Positions 49,173 to 59,600 of a stretch of DNA of 64,000 nucleotides are shown here, one piece after another. The DNA comes from HGM05190 sp964394205 (lineage in GTDB: Bacteria; Bacteroidota; Bacteroidia; Bacteroidales; Muribaculaceae). Made by a program: the position numbers and the translations under genes. The DNA lies in NCBI GenBank assembly GCA_964394205.1, contig CAYMVS010000002.1:1-64000 (forward strand), read 5' to 3'. The notes beneath the pieces are model-generated. The model was not told the DNA's origin and made no database searches. It worked only from the letters and a program-made list of their open reading frames with translations. Each line of letters begins with the position of its first letter. Within the stretch, counting starts at the first letter, position 1.

Positions 49173-50012
49173 ATGAAGTTCAAGACATTCAGCATCAACA
49201 GGCGCGGCTCCCTGATGGAGTTTACGCGACCACAAGTCATGGGTATCATCAACGTTACCCACGACTCTTTTTATGGCGCGTCTCGGGTTGCCGATGTCCG
49301 CGCGGTCGCCGGTCGTGCAGTCGAGTTGATAGCTCAAGGAGCTGATATACTTGACATTGGAGCTTGCTCTACCCGCCCCGGCAGCGAGCCGGTCGACAGC
49401 ACAGTCGAGGCCTCGCGCCTCGTCGAGGCAGTCGAGGCTATACGCCGTGAGCTACCCGACATCCCGTTGTCGGTTGACACCTACCGCGCCGATGTGGCCC
49501 GGCTCGCCATTGAGGCCGGCGCCGACATTGTCAACGACATCTCGGGCGGTCAGTTTGACCAAAAGATGTTTTCAACCGTCGCTCAACTGAAAGTACCCTA
49601 CATCCTGACCCACACCCGGGGCCTGCCCTTGGAGATGCAGTCACTCACCGACTATGACGATGTGGTCTCCCGCGTTGTCATGGAGCTTTCACCCAGAGTC
49701 GAGACACTCAGACTGATGGGAGTGTGTGACATAATTGTCGACCCGGGCTTAGGTTTTGCCAAGACCCTTGAGCAGAACTATCGGTTGCTTGAGTCGATAG
49801 ACTACATCGGGCAGACGCTTGAATGTCCCGTTTTGGTTGGCGCGTCACGCAAATCAATGATAACCAAAGCCTTGAACATTACGCCCGATGAAGCTCTCAA
49901 CGGCACCACGGTGGTCAACACGGTGGCCCTGCTTGGCGGAGCGGCAATACTGAGGGTTCATGACCCGCGCGAGGCCGCCCAGGCTATAACCTTAACTTCT
50001 CACATTCAATAA
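49173..50012 (+). CDS. folP: Dihydropteroate synthase
   Basis: Joins p-aminobenzoate to the pterin diphosphate in folate synthesis; it is the target of sulfonamides. It has 279 residues. Typical segments are MGIINVTHDSFYGAS, DIGACSTRPGSEPV, GADIVNDISGG, VDPGLGFAKT and the pterin-site GASRKSMI. The ATG at 49173 gives a protein 15-20 residues longer than MEFTRPQVMG, a possible internal start at 49218, but the promoter supports 49173. It is the first gene of a tight operon; cdaA starts four bases after its stop. Confidence 0.95.
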   Translation: MKFKTFSINRRGSLMEFTRPQVMGIINVTHDSFYGASRVADVRAVAGRAVELIAQGADILDIGACSTRPGSEPVDSTVEASRLVEAVEAIRRELPDIPLSVDTYRADVARLAIEAGADIVNDISGGQFDQKMFSTVAQLKVPYILTHTRGLPLEMQSLTDYDDVVSRVVMELSPRVETLRLMGVCDIIVDPGLGFAKTLEQNYRLLESIDYIGQTLECPVLVGASRKSMITKALNITPDEALNGTTVVNTVALLGGAAILRVHDPREAAQAITLTSHIQ

Positions 50013-50016
50013 AAGT

Positions 50017-50793
50017 ATGGAACCATTTGGATTACGCGATGCTCTTGATATAGCCATAATGGGGCTGTTGCTCTATTATCTTTACAAGATAATGAAAGAG
50101 TCGGGCACACTGAACGTCTTTTTTGGTGTGTTAGCCTTCATTGTGGTTTGGGTGTTTGCCTCACAGATACTTGAGATGAAGCTTATTGGCACGGTGCTCG
50201 ACAAATTCATGTCGATCGGCCTCCTGGTGCTCGTCATCCTTTTTCAAGACCAGATCAAGCGCTTTCTCGTCGAGCTTGGCGACCACAAGCGATGGCGGTT
50301 TCTCAAGCGTTTCTTTCACCACACCAAGAGGGGTAACATCGATGAGTCGTCGCGACGCATGGTGCTCCCCATTGTCTACGCCTGCATGAGCATGGCAAAG
50401 ACAAAGACCGGTGCCCTGATCGTTATCCAGCAGTCCATACCGCTTGAAAACTATGAAAAATCGGGCGATATGATCGATGCCTTGATCAACTCTCGTCTCA
50501 TCGAGAATATCTTTTTCAAGAACTCACCGCTGCACGACGGCGCGATGATAATCGCCGACGGGCGCATCAAGTCGGCCGGGTGTATCCTCCCGGTGAGCCA
50601 CGACACCACCATCCCGCGCTCGTTAGGCCTGCGACACCGGTCGGCACTGGGCATCTCACAGGCCACCGATGCGTTTGCCATTGTCGTGTCGGAGGAGACC
50701 GGCAACATCTCGGTGGCCCATCGCGGTTCTTTGTCAACACGTCTCACCTCTACAGAGCTTGAGCATCGCCTGTCGGCCGTCTTCGCTCAATGA
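50017..50793 (+). CDS. cdaA: Diadenylate cyclase (c-di-AMP synthase, CdaA type)
   Basis: A membrane-anchored enzyme (258 residues) that makes cyclic di-AMP from two ATP. Three hydrophobic helices at about 10-80 are followed by the DAC domain, with the two catalytic motifs present as D174-G175-A176 and R206-H207-R208 (RHRSALGIS). There is no visible CdaR/YbbR partner in the window. c-di-AMP in other bacteria controls potassium and osmolyte transport and cell-wall balance. The folP-cdaA pairing is common in Bacteroidetes. The pcrA reading frame overlaps its stop. Confidence 0.95.
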   Translation: MEPFGLRDALDIAIMGLLLYYLYKIMKESGTLNVFFGVLAFIVVWVFASQILEMKLIGTVLDKFMSIGLLVLVILFQDQIKRFLVELGDHKRWRFLKRFFHHTKRGNIDESSRRMVLPIVYACMSMAKTKTGALIVIQQSIPLENYEKSGDMIDALINSRLIENIFFKNSPLHDGAMIIADGRIKSAGCILPVSHDTTIPRSLGLRHRSALGISQATDAFAIVVSEETGNISVAHRGSLSTRLTSTELEHRLSAVFAQ

Positions 50794-53120
50794 TTTTTTT
50801 CATGGAAAGTTATCTTGAAGAATTGAACAAGGCTCAGCGCGAGGCGGTTGAGTATCTCGACGGACCGGCATTGGTGATCGCCGGGGCCGGGTCGGGAAAG
50901 ACGCGTGTGCTAACCTACAAGATTGTCCATCTGCTCAAAAGCGGATATGACCCGCGGCGCATCCTGGCGTTGACGTTCACCAACAAGGCAGCCCGCGAGA
51001 TGCGTGAGCGCATCGAGAGACTTGTTGGCGAGGATGTCGCCTCGCGCCTGTGGATGGGCACGTTCCACTCCATCTTTGCCCGCATACTGCGCTACAACGC
51101 GGCCGCTATTGGCTACAGCAGCAATTTCACCATCTACGATGCCGCCGACTCCCGCTCGCTCATCAAGTCGATTTTGCGCGACGAGGGGTTGGACGAAAAG
51201 GTGTATAAACCGGCAACGGTCGCCTCGGCCATCTCAACAGCCAAAAATGCTCTCGTCTCGCCCGCGGCCTATATGACCGACAAAGACCTTATGGAGGCCG
51301 ATGCCCGCGCAAAACGGCCCGAGACCGCCCGCGTCTATCAGATTTACTGCAACCGCTGCCGCGTGGCGGGAGCCATGGATTTTGACGACCTGCTGGTTCA
51401 GACCAACATCCTGTTGCGCGACAATCCCGATATCTGTCAGCGCTATCAGGATTACTTTCAGTATATTCTGGTCGATGAGTATCAGGATACCAATTTTGCC
51501 CAGAACCTCATCATCACCACCCTTGCCCGGAAGAAAGGGAACATCAGCGTTGTGGGCGACGATGCCCAAAGCATCTACTCCTTCCGCGGGGCCAACATAG
51601 GCAACATCATTAACCTTGACCGTCAATTTCCCGCTCTGAAGACCTTCAAGCTGGAGCAAAACTACCGCTCGACCCAGGCTATATTGAATGCCGCCAACGC
51701 CCTGATAGAAAAAAACACGGTCCAGATACCCAAAGTGGTTTTCGCCACCTCGCGCGGGGGAAAACCGGTTGAGCTGTGCCAAAGTCAGAACGCTTACGAA
51801 GAGGGCTTCATCGTGGCCTCGTCGATTGCCCGCCGGCATGCGATGGAGCACGACCCCTACAGCGAGTTTGCCGTGCTGTACCGCACCAATGCCCAAAGCC
51901 GTGTGCTTGAGGAATTTTTGCGTAAACGGAACATAGCTTACCGCATCTATGGGGGCCTCTCGTTCTATCAGCGCAAAGAGGTCAAGGATGCCGTGGCCTA
52001 TTTCCGTCTTGCCGTCAACCCCAACGACGACGAGGCGCTCAGGCGTGTCATCAATGTGCCGGCACGCGGTATCGGGGAGACGACACTTGGCAAGCTGACA
52101 CGCTCGGCGATCGACCGCGGCATCAGCCTGTGGCAGGTGATAAACAGCCTCGACTCTGTCAACCCGGGCCTGAACCGCGGCACAAAATGCAAAATCGATA
52201 CATTCAGAGTCATGATCGACAGCTTTGTGACACTCAACAGCGAGGGGGTCGATGCCTCCACTATCGCCAAGCGTATTATCGACGACACCAGGCTGCTGTC
52301 GTCGCTGCAAACCGAGTCAACCCCCGAGAGCATCTCCAAGCAGGAAAACCTTGAGGAGCTGCTTAACGGCGTGTCCGACTTTGTCAACGAGCGCCGGGAC
52401 GAAACCAACCCTATCGACCATAGTCTGAGCTCGTTTTTAGGGCAAATATCGCTCGCCACCGATCAAGACAGCGACGACGATGCCGACAACGACAACCGTG
52501 TCACCCTCATGACCGTTCATGCCGCCAAAGGGCTTGAGTTTGCCAATGTATATATCGTTGGCGTTGAGGAAGATCTTTTCCCCTCGGCGCTATCGGCCGG
52601 CTCGCTTGCCGAGATTGAGGAGGAGCGCCGCCTGCTTTATGTGGCCATTACCCGCGCCAAGCGCTACTGCATGATGTCATACGCGTGTGAACGCATGCGC
52701 AACGGTCAGACCGCCGCCTGCCACCCCTCGCGATTCATCAACGACATCGGCCCGGCAAACCTCAAACTGGTGGGGGGTACTCCCCTGCCATCCATCCTCT
52801 CACCGTCGATGCCGGGAAGGGTAACGCCACCCATCCGGCAGACACCCAGGGCATCGGTTTCCATCGGTCAGGCATCCGCCCGCCCGAGCCGTGTGCCCTC
52901 GGCGGCAGCCTCATTCGGCAAATCCAACCTTGACCCGCGCTTCAAGCTCCACTCTGTCACCGAGCTTGAAACAGGAATGACAATCGACCACTCAAGCTAT
53001 GGCCGGGGCACAATAATCGATATTGACACGTCGCTGGGCGACGCACGCATACGCGTCAACTTCCCGAGCTTTGGCGTGAAGATGCTGTTGCTTAAATTTG
53101 CAAAATTTGAAATACTGTAA
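50790..53120 (+). CDS. pcrA: ATP-dependent DNA helicase PcrA/UvrD
   Basis: A superfamily 1A helicase that unwinds DNA 3' to 5' in repair and replication. It has 776 residues from the ATG at 50790, which overlaps the cdaA stop (ATGA); MESYLEELNKAQREAV at 50802 is an equally plausible start. Walker A AGAGSGKTR is at 31-39. Further motifs are TFTNKAAREMRERI, VDEYQDTN, GDDAQSIYSFRGA, LEQNYRS, LMTVHAAKGLEF and VAITRAKR. After about residue 640 there is a low-complexity linker, then a C-terminal beta domain (GMTIDHSSYGRGTIIDID) like the RNA-polymerase-binding module of PcrA. Confidence 0.96.
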   Translation: MIFFMESYLEELNKAQREAVEYLDGPALVIAGAGSGKTRVLTYKIVHLLKSGYDPRRILALTFTNKAAREMRERIERLVGEDVASRLWMGTFHSIFARILRYNAAAIGYSSNFTIYDAADSRSLIKSILRDEGLDEKVYKPATVASAISTAKNALVSPAAYMTDKDLMEADARAKRPETARVYQIYCNRCRVAGAMDFDDLLVQTNILLRDNPDICQRYQDYFQYILVDEYQDTNFAQNLIITTLARKKGNISVVGDDAQSIYSFRGANIGNIINLDRQFPALKTFKLEQNYRSTQAILNAANALIEKNTVQIPKVVFATSRGGKPVELCQSQNAYEEGFIVASSIARRHAMEHDPYSEFAVLYRTNAQSRVLEEFLRKRNIAYRIYGGLSFYQRKEVKDAVAYFRLAVNPNDDEALRRVINVPARGIGETTLGKLTRSAIDRGISLWQVINSLDSVNPGLNRGTKCKIDTFRVMIDSFVTLNSEGVDASTIAKRIIDDTRLLSSLQTESTPESISKQENLEELLNGVSDFVNERRDETNPIDHSLSSFLGQISLATDQDSDDDADNDNRVTLMTVHAAKGLEFANVYIVGVEEDLFPSALSAGSLAEIEEERRLLYVAITRAKRYCMMSYACERMRNGQTAACHPSRFINDIGPANLKLVGGTPLPSILSPSMPGRVTPPIRQTPRASVSIGQASARPSRVPSAAASFGKSNLDPRFKLHSVTELETGMTIDHSSYGRGTIIDIDTSLGDARIRVNFPSFGVKMLLLKFAKFEIL

Positions 53121-53125
53121 CCGAG

Positions 53126-54256
53126 ATGACGACCGACAACCTGCCAACTCCCTATTACATGGTGCATGAAGACCGTCTGCGCCACAATCTTGAACTCATT
53201 GCCGATGTTGAACGACGGGCAGGGGTCAACATCATCATGGCATTCAAGGCCAACGCCCTATGGCGCACGTTTCCCATCATTGCCGAGTATAACCGCGATT
53301 TCACCGCCAGCTCGCTCAATGAGCTGCAATTAGGATGTGAGACACTCGGCGGGGAGGCCCACAGCTACTGCCCGGCCTACACCGAGCAGACCATCGATCT
53401 CTTTGCCCGCCACTCGAGCCACATTACTTTCAACTCGCTGTCACAATATGAACGGTTTGGCGCCCGCGCCCGCGCTTTGGGAGCATCGCCGGGGCTGCGG
53501 GTCAACCCCGAGTGCTCGGTCATTGAGACAGATATCTACAACCCCATGCTCCCCGGCTCGCGCTTTGGCGTGACTGCCGGCCAGATTGGCGAGCGTCTGC
53601 CCGACGGCATCGAGGGGCTGCATTTTCACGCGCTTTGTGAGAGTAACGCCGAGGATCTGGAGCAGGTTCTCAAAAGTTTTGAGAGACAGTTCGGCCGGTA
53701 TCTCGGCAACATCAAGTGGATCAACATGGGTGGCGGCCACCTGATGACACGCCGGGGCTACAACGTGGAGCTGCTCGTGTCGTTGCTGAGCGATTTTCGC
53801 CGTCGTCACCCCCATCTGCAAGTAATCCTCGAGCCGGGAAGTGCTTTCACCTGGCAAACCGGCGACCTGCACGTCTCGGTGGTCGATGTGGTCGAAAACC
53901 ACGGCATCAAGACCGCCATAATCGATGCCTCGTTTGCCTGCCACATGCCCGACACTCTCGAGATGCCCTACAAGCCGGCAATCACCGGGAGCGTCGTTCC
54001 CGGGCCCGGCACCCACGCCTATCGTCTTGGCGGCAACTCGTGCCTGAGCGGCGACTTTGTGGGCGACTGGCATTTTGACCACAAGCTCTCTATCGGCGAG
54101 ACCCTCATCCTTGAAGACATGAATCATTATACAACAGTCAAGACAACGATGTTCAACGGTCTTGCCCACCCCGACATTCTGTTGCGCCACTCCGACGGCC
54201 GGGTTGAGACTCTGCGTCAATTCTCATATCAGGATTATAAAAACCGCATGAGCTGA
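53126..54256 (+). CDS. nspC: Carboxynorspermidine/carboxyspermidine decarboxylase
   Basis: A PLP-dependent fold-III decarboxylase (376 residues) that releases CO2 from carboxyspermidine or carboxynorspermidine in the alternative spermidine pathway. The PLP lysine is in IIMAFKANALW (about residue 37). Other family segments are TASSLNELQLGCETLGGE, LRVNPECS, HFHALCESNA, WINMGGGHLMTRRGY and the Cys motif GNSCLSGDFVGDW. In Bacteroides this pathway makes spermidine from putrescine via carboxyspermidine dehydrogenase, whose gene is not in the window. It lies five bases after pcrA. Confidence 0.95.
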   Translation: MTTDNLPTPYYMVHEDRLRHNLELIADVERRAGVNIIMAFKANALWRTFPIIAEYNRDFTASSLNELQLGCETLGGEAHSYCPAYTEQTIDLFARHSSHITFNSLSQYERFGARARALGASPGLRVNPECSVIETDIYNPMLPGSRFGVTAGQIGERLPDGIEGLHFHALCESNAEDLEQVLKSFERQFGRYLGNIKWINMGGGHLMTRRGYNVELLVSLLSDFRRRHPHLQVILEPGSAFTWQTGDLHVSVVDVVENHGIKTAIIDASFACHMPDTLEMPYKPAITGSVVPGPGTHAYRLGGNSCLSGDFVGDWHFDHKLSIGETLILEDMNHYTTVKTTMFNGLAHPDILLRHSDGRVETLRQFSYQDYKNRMS

Positions 54257-54280
54257 AAGCTCAACGAAACTACAAACGCC

Positions 54281-55279
54281 ATGCCTCGATTTTCAGTTAT
54301 CATACCGGTCTACAACCGCCCCGACGAGATTGAAGACCTGCTAAGGTCTCTCTCTCAACAAACCTGTCGCGACTTTGAAGTCGTCATTGCTGAAGATGGC
54401 TCGACTGTGCCATGCCGCGACGTTGTTGAACGATTTGCCGACAAGGTCGATGTCAGATATCACTACAAAGAAAACGAGGGGCGCTCGATAGCCCGAAATT
54501 ACGCTCTCGAGCGGGCTTCGGGCGACTATTTCATCTTCTTTGACAGCGATTGTGTCATCCCGCCCGACTATTTCTCGACTCTCTCAAAGGCATTGGATGC
54601 CAATCAGTTGGACTGTTTCGGGGGACCCGACGCGGCCCACGAGTCGTTCACACCTACCCAGAAGGCCATCAACTATGCCATGACCTCGCTGCTTACAACC
54701 GGCGGCATCCGTGGCGGCAAGATATCTATGGAGCGGTTTGTTCCACGCACGTTCAACATGGGCTATTCACGCCGGGTGTGGGAGACGGTCGGAGGATTCC
54801 GCGAGATGTTCTCTGAGGATATCGACATGTCGACACGCGTCCGTCAGGCAGGTTTCACCATCGGGCTCATACGCGAGGCCTTTGTCTATCACCGGCGTCG
54901 TGTCGACTTCAGGAAATTTTTCCGTCAGGTTCACGTCTTCGGAATGTCGCGTATCACCCTCAAGCTTCTTTATCCAGACTCGCTCAAACCGGTCCACACC
55001 CTTCCGGCAATCGCTGTCATCATCGGCCTGCTGCTTGTTTTGGCCGGTATTTTTCTGTCGCCGTGGTGGCTTTTGCCAATCGGCATCTACCTGATAGCCC
55101 TGTTTGTTGACGCTCTGCGGTCAACACGCTCCCTGCGTGTCGCCTTGCTTGCCGTGCCGGCCTCGGTGATACAGATAGCAGGCTATGGATTGGGGTTCAT
55201 ACGCGCGTTCACCACCTCTATTCTGCTTGGGCGCGGCCGCAACATCAACCGCGAGATCGACATGCGTCGCGGCAAGTGA
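54281..55279 (+). CDS. Family 2 glycosyltransferase with C-terminal membrane helices
   Basis: A 332-residue GT2 enzyme. The GT-A fold starts at FSVIIPVYNRPDEIEDLLRS, with EDGST for nucleotide binding and the metal-binding DSD in FFDSDCVIP (about residues 87-93); the acid region is SEDIDMSTRVRQAG. Two or three hydrophobic helices at about 240-285 anchor it in the inner membrane, so it probably transfers a sugar to a lipid or membrane-bound acceptor. The donor cannot be told from sequence. It is the last gene of the folP transcript and ends four bases from the convergent AGCS gene, with no terminator visible between them. Confidence 0.88.
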   Translation: MPRFSVIIPVYNRPDEIEDLLRSLSQQTCRDFEVVIAEDGSTVPCRDVVERFADKVDVRYHYKENEGRSIARNYALERASGDYFIFFDSDCVIPPDYFSTLSKALDANQLDCFGGPDAAHESFTPTQKAINYAMTSLLTTGGIRGGKISMERFVPRTFNMGYSRRVWETVGGFREMFSEDIDMSTRVRQAGFTIGLIREAFVYHRRRVDFRKFFRQVHVFGMSRITLKLLYPDSLKPVHTLPAIAVIIGLLLVLAGIFLSPWWLLPIGIYLIALFVDALRSTRSLRVALLAVPASVIQIAGYGLGFIRAFTTSILLGRGRNINREIDMRRGK

Positions 55280-55283
55280 CCTG

Positions 55284-56681
55284 TCACCAGCAGGGGGTGT
55301 TCAGCCCGCTTAGGGTCGAGCGATGATAGGTGGGGTCATATCCGCGTAAACGCTGCGACCGATAGTCGCGCAACAGGACGATCGCATATTTACCTAAAAC
55401 GGCGATAGCCAACAGGTTGCATGCGGTCATCAGCCCCATTGTCATGTCGGCAAACGCCCACACAAAGTCGAGAGTGGCGACCGAGCCGGCCATCACCATA
55501 GCTGCCACCGTCAGTCGATAGACCACAATGACCCAGCGCCGCGGGGTGATAAAACGGATGTTTGTCTCGCCATAATAATAGTTGGCCACAATGCTTGTAA
55601 ACGCAAAGAAGAAGATGGCCACGGCAACAAAGATTGACCCCAGACCGGGCATAAGCCCGGTGTCGAGAGCGTTTTGAGTGAGACAAATCCCATTTATGTC
55701 TCCACCATAGTTACCGCTTATCAGGATAATCATCGCGGTGCAGGTGCAGATGAGCAGAGTGTCGGTGAAGACACCCAGAGTCTGAATCAACCCTTGCTTT
55801 ACCGGATGGCTCACCGAGGCGGTGGCCGCTACATTAGGGGCCGATCCCTCGCCGGCCTCATTGCTGAAAAGACCGCGTTTTATACCCATCATAATGGCGG
55901 CTCCCGCCACGCCCCCCATCCCGGCGCTCCAGTCAAAGGCCTCTCTGAAAATCAAAGCAAACACTCCTGGCAACTTAGTGATATTTATTAAAGAGACCAC
56001 CACCGCCAGCAATATGTAGAGCAGAGCCATGAGGGGAACAACAATCTCGCTGAAGCGCGAGATGCGCTGTATGCCACCCCAAATGATGACCAACGTCAAC
56101 ACTGTCAGTATGATTCCAACCAGGCATGGATCCACGCCAAAACCGGCAAGCGACTGGGCTATAGTGTTTGACTGCACCGAGTTATAGGCCCAACCAAAGG
56201 TGACTGAGATGAGCACGGCAAAAACCACAGCCCACCACCGGCAGCCAATGCCACGCTCGATGTAATATGCCGGGCCACCCGAATAGGAGGTCTCCCCTTT
56301 CACCTTGAACAGCTGGGCGAGGGTCGACTCGACAAAGGCATTGACGCTGCCAAGCAATGCTATCACCCACATCCAGAAGACCGAGCCGGGACCGCCCAGG
56401 GCTATAGCAGTTGCCACTCCGGCCATATTGCCGGTGCCGACGCGACTCGCTATCGACACGGCAAAGGCCTGAAAGGATGACACCTTGTGGCGGCTGTCAA
56501 TATTCCTGTCACGTGGGTCGTCATGCTTGCCGCCGCTGTTGACAAGCAGCCTCACCATCTCTCCTATCATCCTGAACTGAACGCCGCGGGTGGCTATGGT
56601 AAACACGAGAGCCCATAAAAGCAGCATCGGGATGAGCAGATAGCTCCACATCAGGTCGTTGAGGGTGTTTAGTATCTCCAT
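55284..56681 (-). CDS. Alanine/glycine:cation symporter (AGCS family)
   Basis: An inner-membrane Na+- or H+-coupled amino-acid carrier (465 residues, about 11 helices). Diagnostic segments are ASRVGTGNMAGVATAIALGGPGSVFWMW, YSGGPAYYIERG, and GLFSNEAGEGSAPNVAATA. The ATG at 56681 is used because the 24 in-frame residues upstream are polar and lie within the end of the tamB reading frame. It starts five bases after the tamB stop, so it is probably the third gene of hisS-tamB-AGCS. Confidence 0.94.
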   Translation of the reverse strand: MEILNTLNDLMWSYLLIPMLLLWALVFTIATRGVQFRMIGEMVRLLVNSGGKHDDPRDRNIDSRHKVSSFQAFAVSIASRVGTGNMAGVATAIALGGPGSVFWMWVIALLGSVNAFVESTLAQLFKVKGETSYSGGPAYYIERGIGCRWWAVVFAVLISVTFGWAYNSVQSNTIAQSLAGFGVDPCLVGIILTVLTLVIIWGGIQRISRFSEIVVPLMALLYILLAVVVSLINITKLPGVFALIFREAFDWSAGMGGVAGAAIMMGIKRGLFSNEAGEGSAPNVAATASVSHPVKQGLIQTLGVFTDTLLICTCTAMIILISGNYGGDINGICLTQNALDTGLMPGLGSIFVAVAIFFFAFTSIVANYYYGETNIRFITPRRWVIVVYRLTVAAMVMAGSVATLDFVWAFADMTMGLMTACNLLAIAVLGKYAIVLLRDYRSQRLRGYDPTYHRSTLSGLNTPCW

Positions 56682-56686
56682 CTGTA

Positions 56687-59600
56687 TCAGGGTGTTGGAA
56701 TAGAGTCGGTTGTAACTGAATCGGTTGGCTCGGTTTTCTTCCGCGTCAGCCAACGGCGAACGGGACGCATAAATGAAAAAATATTGTCAAAATCGCGCTT
56801 GAAAACCACACCTATGCCTTGGGTGGTCAACGCACTTTTCACATAGAAGTTCTGGTCGTTATAGCGGTTGTAGGCCTTGAGGCGAACGGTTCCCGACCGG
56901 TTGAGAAGGTATTCGGCATCAAAGTCGCCGATAAATGAATTGTTGTTCAGCGACTTGTCGCGGTAGCCGAAATTTCCGTTCAGCAACAGCCGGTTGTTTA
57001 GCAGGTTTGACGACAGTGCCACATCAAACTCCACGTCGGAGAAGTCACCGCGGTCGCTGCGGAAGTTTGGCGCTATGCTCCAGTTATCACTCAGGTTACC
57101 CAAAATTGAGCTAAGCTGTGACGAGATGGTCGATGATGCCACCGACACAAGCTCGTTACCCTTGGTGGTCGACGCCATGTAGTCGGGTGTGTAAAAGCGG
57201 TTTAGCGCCAACAGATAGATAATCTGAGTGTTCATCATCTCGTCGGTGCTGACAATACTTTTCACCTTGCGATAGGTGTCTTGGGTCAAGGTTGGGAAGG
57301 AAAGATCAAATGAAATCTCAGGCTGACGCATGTCGCCGCGGGCTATGAGCAATGCATGGACCGGCACGTTAGTTCGGTTCAGCTCCTTGTCTTGGGCAAA
57401 AGACTCGTCAAGGTCGGTCAGGTTGGCATTGAGGGCATAGGCGGCGGTGATGTTCAGCTGAGCAGCGTAGGGGTCGCCGTTGAACGTGATCGAGCTGCCC
57501 GGCTCAATTGTAAAATCCTTGATAATAATATCTTGCAAGGTAAAGTTATAACTGCCGTGATTGAGCGTATAGGTGCCGCGCATCTTGAGATCCTCGTTTG
57601 ACGAGTCATACTCCATCGTCATCGTGCCTTGACCGGTGGCTTTGATCTCATCACCTCCGATAGGGTCCATGATGAGGTTTACCTTAGCCTGTGGGGTGAC
57701 GTTCACGTTGATTTTCATAAGGTAGGTCGAGGGAATGTCAATCTCCTTCTTGCGCGCATTGACCTGCTCCTCATGCTGCTTCAGGATAGCAAGCCGCGGG
57801 TCGGCCATGGCTATAGAGTCTTTGATGTGCTTGTCACGGTCGCGGAAGGCGATAAACGTATAGTCGTTGGCCACCTCGGCGTCAGACAGCACAAAGGTGA
57901 ACGTCGAGTTGGGCGCCGTGGTCATGTTGACTCCTATATTCACCAATCCCGGCCGACCCGTTACCGAGGCGTTACCGTTGCCAAACACCCGTCCGTACCA
58001 TCGCTGCTGGTCGGTTGGGGGCACGTCATAAACCAGCATATTGTCGACATTCCTGACGTTGAACTCAAACACCGGCTTCTTGAAACACTCATGTTTGAGC
58101 CATCCGCTCAGCAGGCCGGTGTTGCCGTAAGGGTCAGACAACACAATATCCTCAAACTCAATGCGTCCCGGACGGATGTGCACCGAGTCGCTCGCCGTGT
58201 AATACACGTTTGTAAAGTCGAGTTTCATCTTTATGGAGTCGGCAAAGAGGTCGCCGGTCATGTCGATGAGCTTGAATGTGCCATAAAGGTGAGCGTTTCC
58301 CGACGCCTCCCCCTGTATATCACTGCAGAAAGCGGCCATAAAGGGCTGCAGAAATCCAATCTGGGCGTGATCGGCATCAAAGTGGAAGTCCAGCTCTTCA
58401 GTAGCCGGACGTATCAGGCCCTTGATGTGGGAATGTCGCGAGTCGGCTTGGGCGATATCGGCATCAATATGTATCGACTTGTCGGAGGGTACCCACCGGC
58501 TGCGTATCGTGCCGTCACCCATAACACAATGGTTATAACTCAACCCGTTGACCTGGAGCAAAGGTGTGTAGACGCGTGGATCGCCGGCCAACAGTCCCGA
58601 GGCATAGAAATCGCCGGTGGCATGACCGCCAAACATGATATTGTCGGAAATGTTGAGCGTCGAGAAGATATAATCGAGGTCGATGTCGCGCAGGGCCAGC
58701 CACAACACCGAGGTCGTGTCGTTGGCAACGATGCCGTTGAGCGTGATTGACTGCTTGTCGTGGTAGGCCATGAAATGATCGACCGATATGCGACCCGGCT
58801 GAATATCAATAGCCGATGGAGCCACCTCCCAAACCGTGTCGTTAAACACTGCCGTCCCTGGATTGACATTTACACGCGTCAGCAGTGTTGACTCCTTGTC
58901 CCCCTCGCCCGGCTTCCGCTCAAAAGAGGTGGTGAAATTCAAATCGCCGATAAAGTTGTCCTTGCTGTCGACAATCCAGTCAATCTGGGTGTTGACACGG
59001 TTTTCAACGGCGTTTCCATCTATGTTCAGCGTCAGCTCGCCGCGTTTTGTCGGAACGTTTGTGGTCACCACAAAGCTCGATGTATTGTCAAGACCGTCGA
59101 GATTGACACTGAGTGAGGTGCCGGTGATGAGCTTGTCACTCTGCTCCACGTAGGGCACATCGACATCAAGCGACATTGTGTGGAGCGGGTAACTCAACAT
59201 TCCCTTGATGGTCACCGGGCTCATGAGCGAGAACGGCAGCTTGAACATGCGCTCGAGGTTGCTGTTGTTTTTGATTGTGAAGTCAAAATTGAAATCGTTC
59301 TCAAGATTTGCCTCATGGCGTGCCGCCAGTTGGTCGCGCTCGCCAACGAGTGCCGGGATGAAATGCCCCAAGATATCGCGCGCGGTGGCGGCCACCGTTG
59401 TCAGGTTAAACGACCCCGACACCTTACCCTCGAGAATGTCACTGTTGACGGTGATACGTTTGGCCCGCTGACTGCACTCCGACTCTATGTCAATCTGCTT
59501 TAGGTCAACGCCTTTGCCCAAATTGCTGATATACTTGACATCATTGAGCCTGAGCCAACCGTCGATATTGTTTACCGTCGTGCCCTGAAGCGAGGCGTCA

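Noticed and set aside
51234..52310. A 358-codon open frame antisense to pcrA
   Set aside because: The plus strand encodes a complete helicase with all motifs; the antisense frame is a by-product of GC-rich codon use and has no recognisable domain.
56682..56753. A longer N-terminus for the AGCS symporter
   Set aside because: The extra residues are polar, overlap the tamB coding end and are not part of the family.
57629..58750. A 373-codon open frame antisense to tamB
   Set aside because: It lies entirely inside the tamB coding region, has no promoter and shows no family pattern.
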